Shown here: positions 32,565 through 34,264 of the stretch, piece by piece
Layout: each line of letters opens with the position of its first letter
How positions within the stretch are numbered: the stretch's first letter is position 1
Assembly: GCA_015058845.1 (NCBI GenBank)
Contig: SVBO01000010.1
Coordinates: forward strand, 1 to 34,264
DNA: 34,264 nucleotides
Origin: Erysipelotrichaceae bacterium
GTDB taxonomy: Bacteria > Bacillota_I > Bacilli_A > Erysipelotrichales > Erysipelotrichaceae
Reading direction: 5' to 3'
Translations under genes and position numbers: made by a program
The notes under the pieces: model-generated
What the model saw: the letters and a program-made list of their open reading frames with translations, nothing else
Told to the model about the DNA's origin: nothing
Databases searched by the model: none

Positions 32565-34264
32565 CTACCCTTGAGAACGGATCAATCTCTCATATGAACC
32601 TGGATGGATCTTCTCGATCATTTGAATAGCGATCGTTAAGGCTTGTGTATATTCCCCATTACGGAAACATAACTCAGCACGTGTTAACTCACTATCTACA
32701 TCTGGATATGTAGAACGATACTTATTACCATATACCAATGCATTCTCTACCATAGCAGCAGAACCTACTAAGTTATTTACATTGTTATACAATTTATAGA
32801 TATGTTCGATCGCAATGTTTAAATGTGCATTCAATCTCTCGATATTCAATGGAACTTGTTCTAATAAACGTTCGATCTCTGCTAATTCATGATACCCTTC
32901 CTTCATAGCAGTATCAAAAGAATCTGCAATAGATGGAAGACGTTCCTTACGGATCTTGACATTTACTTCATGCATGATGAGTTGTAACTTATGTAACTGT
33001 TCGATAGCTCTATGTTCATCACGACAAGCATTCTTCAGCTTATCTGATAATGCTGTGATCTCTTTACCAATGATCGTTAATGTTTCCTCATATTCCTTCA
33101 ATGTTAATACTAGTGAACTATAAGGAGTTTGCTTCATTTGATGTTCTTTGATCAATGCCTCTACACGACCCTTTAGAGCATTTAACTGTGCTGTCTTATC
33201 ATTTAGGAAGATCGTCCAATCTTCATACCCAAAACGCTCTCTATTACGCTCATACATAGCCTTGAACTCGACCATGTATTCTAACTTCTTATCAATATCC
33301 TTACGTAATTGATCACTAATAGAAATGAAGCTTTCATATGCTTTCGCTTCTCTTTCGATCTGTTGAGACAATTGATTCAATCTAGTAATACACTCTTGTA
33401 AAGAATGATCACAATCCTCTAATTCCCCGTTCTTTAATTTCGCAAGATCTTGGGCCATAATATCACGCACTAAATCTAAGTTCTTAGGGATCTCTAGATG
33501 ATTCAACACTACCCCTACCTCACGCGCTTGTAAGTATAAAGATGATACATCTCCACACATAGATTTGATCTTTCCTTGTGCTGTTTCTAAGATACTAGGA
33601 ACATTCTCGATCATAGACTTGAAATGTGCTAAACGTTCTGTGATCTGTGCAGTGATCTCTTTAGAAGAATCAAATTCACTCGCAAAGATATACTCTTCAA
33701 AACGTGTAAATAGTTCCTCGATCTGCTTACATTCCTCATCCATATGAGCACTTACGAAACTAAGTTCTCCACTATGTTCGATATAAATAGAACGAAGATT
33801 ACGATATAATTCTTTTAGTTTAGTAATATCAGCACGTTGCATGCTTTCTTTCTCTAATACCTGATCCATGAAATCAGATAACTCATTTACTGTAGGGGCA
33901 ATATCTGCTAACTTTTCTTCTACTTCAGCGATCTTCTCCATGGCTTTCTTACGCTTATGCATATAGATCAGATCATCTGCTTCGGCAAGAGATGATGCAA
34001 TGTTACTGAAAGCATCTTGAACGATGTCGTATTGTTCTTTACACTTAGGCACTAAGGTAGCTACTTCAGCGTTTGCTTTAGCTAATGCCATTGTTTTTTG
34101 TAACTTAAAAGATAGAGGCGTACTACGTAATTCGTTATAGCGAACATCTAGTTCCTCCAGTAATTTCTTGGTATGTTTTTTCTTTAGCGAATGGATCGCA
34201 ATAGATAATATGATAGCACCTAAACCAGCTCCTAGAATGATGGCTTGTTGAGGTTGTTGAATAG
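32565..34264 (-). CDS. ezrA: septation ring formation regulator EzrA (5' end outside window)
   Basis: Membrane-anchored protein that modulates FtsZ ring formation. The frame is open to the window edge (566 codons visible). The first visible residues include a membrane helix (AIILGAGLGAIILSIAI) followed by a basic stretch (HSLKKKHTKKLLEELD), so only a few N-terminal residues are missing. The rest is almost entirely long coiled coil built of spectrin-like repeats, rich in Glu, Lys, Leu and Ile. An internal Met at 34091 is not the start because the membrane anchor lies upstream in the same frame. The stop is 9 bases before the desulfurase ATG, giving the unit ezrA-desulfurase-thiI. Confidence 0.92.
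   Translation of the reverse strand, partial: IQQPQQAIILGAGLGAIILSIAIHSLKKKHTKKLLEELDVRYNELRSTPLSFKLQKTMALAKANAEVATLVPKCKEQYDIVQDAFSNIASSLAEADDLIYMHKRKKAMEKIAEVEEKLADIAPTVNELSDFMDQVLEKESMQRADITKLKELYRNLRSIYIEHSGELSFVSAHMDEECKQIEELFTRFEEYIFASEFDSSKEITAQITERLAHFKSMIENVPSILETAQGKIKSMCGDVSSLYLQAREVGVVLNHLEIPKNLDLVRDIMAQDLAKLKNGELEDCDHSLQECITRLNQLSQQIEREAKAYESFISISDQLRKDIDKKLEYMVEFKAMYERNRERFGYEDWTIFLNDKTAQLNALKGRVEALIKEHQMKQTPYSSLVLTLKEYEETLTIIGKEITALSDKLKNACRDEHRAIEQLHKLQLIMHEVNVKIRKERLPSIADSFDTAMKEGYHELAEIERLLEQVPLNIERLNAHLNIAIEHIYKLYNNVNNLVGSAAMVENALVYGNKYRSTYPDVDSELTRAELCFRNGEYTQALTIAIQMIEKIHPGSYERLIRSQG

Noticed and set aside
1-34264. A new defence, mobile or biosynthetic gene system
   Set aside because: Nearly all genes belong to known housekeeping families; the few unknown genes are single, separately terminated units with no shared logic visible in the sequence.

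Overview
The window is a stretch of core chromosome from a low-GC Gram-positive bacterium (Bacillota). The evidence is PolC-type DNA polymerase III, EzrA, RbgA, TrmFO, KhpA, a ThiI/cysteine desulfurase pair next to ezrA, and the Bacilli-like order of the rpsP-rimM-trmD-rplS and rpsB-tsf-pyrH-frr-uppS-cdsA-dxr-rseP-polC blocks. The broken and rearranged synteny (no ylxM before ffh, no hslVU/codY after xerC, no proS before polC) fits a lineage such as Erysipelotrichia better than Bacillus itself, but that placement is inference. Almost every gene is on the minus strand, so transcription runs from the high coordinates to the low ones.

Layout in the direction of transcription (34264 to 1): ezrA (5' end outside the window), a NifS-type cysteine desulfurase and thiI (4-thiouridine in tRNA); a small Asn/Gln-rich protein; a PEGA-like small protein that runs into cyuA (cysteine desulfidase); ffh (SRP GTPase); rpsP-khpA-rimM-trmD (ribosome and tRNA maturation); rplS with its own promoter and probable L19 leader; a PfkB-family kinase; and cytosolic asparaginase. 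Two plus-strand regulators follow: an XRE-S24 self-cleaving-type repressor and a MerR-family protein. The minus strand resumes with lepB-rbgA-rnhB, a lipoprotein, dprA, topA-trmFO-xerC, rpsB (with a long leader)-tsf-pyrH-frr, uppS-cdsA-dxr-rseP, mnmM, and polC (3' end outside the window).

The genes jointly cover translation (S2, EF-Ts, RRF, S16, L19, RimM, RbgA), tRNA modification (TrmD, TrmFO, MnmM, ThiI), envelope and isoprenoid biogenesis (UppS, CdsA, Dxr, RseP, LepB), protein targeting (Ffh), and DNA metabolism (PolC, TopA, XerC, DprA, RNase HII). Fourteen intrinsic terminators or attenuators and about a dozen promoters can be read directly. Several promoters carry an extended -10 (TGnTATAAT). 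No gap longer than about 235 bases lacks a gene. I found no tRNA, rRNA, insertion sequence, prophage or CRISPR array.

I do not see a convincing new multi-gene system. The observations most worth following are a strong over-representation of GATC outside the ribosomal genes, an interleaved (pseudoknot or switch) pairing in the rpsB leader, a 101-base out-of-frame overlap between a small gene and cyuA, a small protein carrying a spore-protein-like EMANELG motif, and an HdiR-like repressor in a synteny break.
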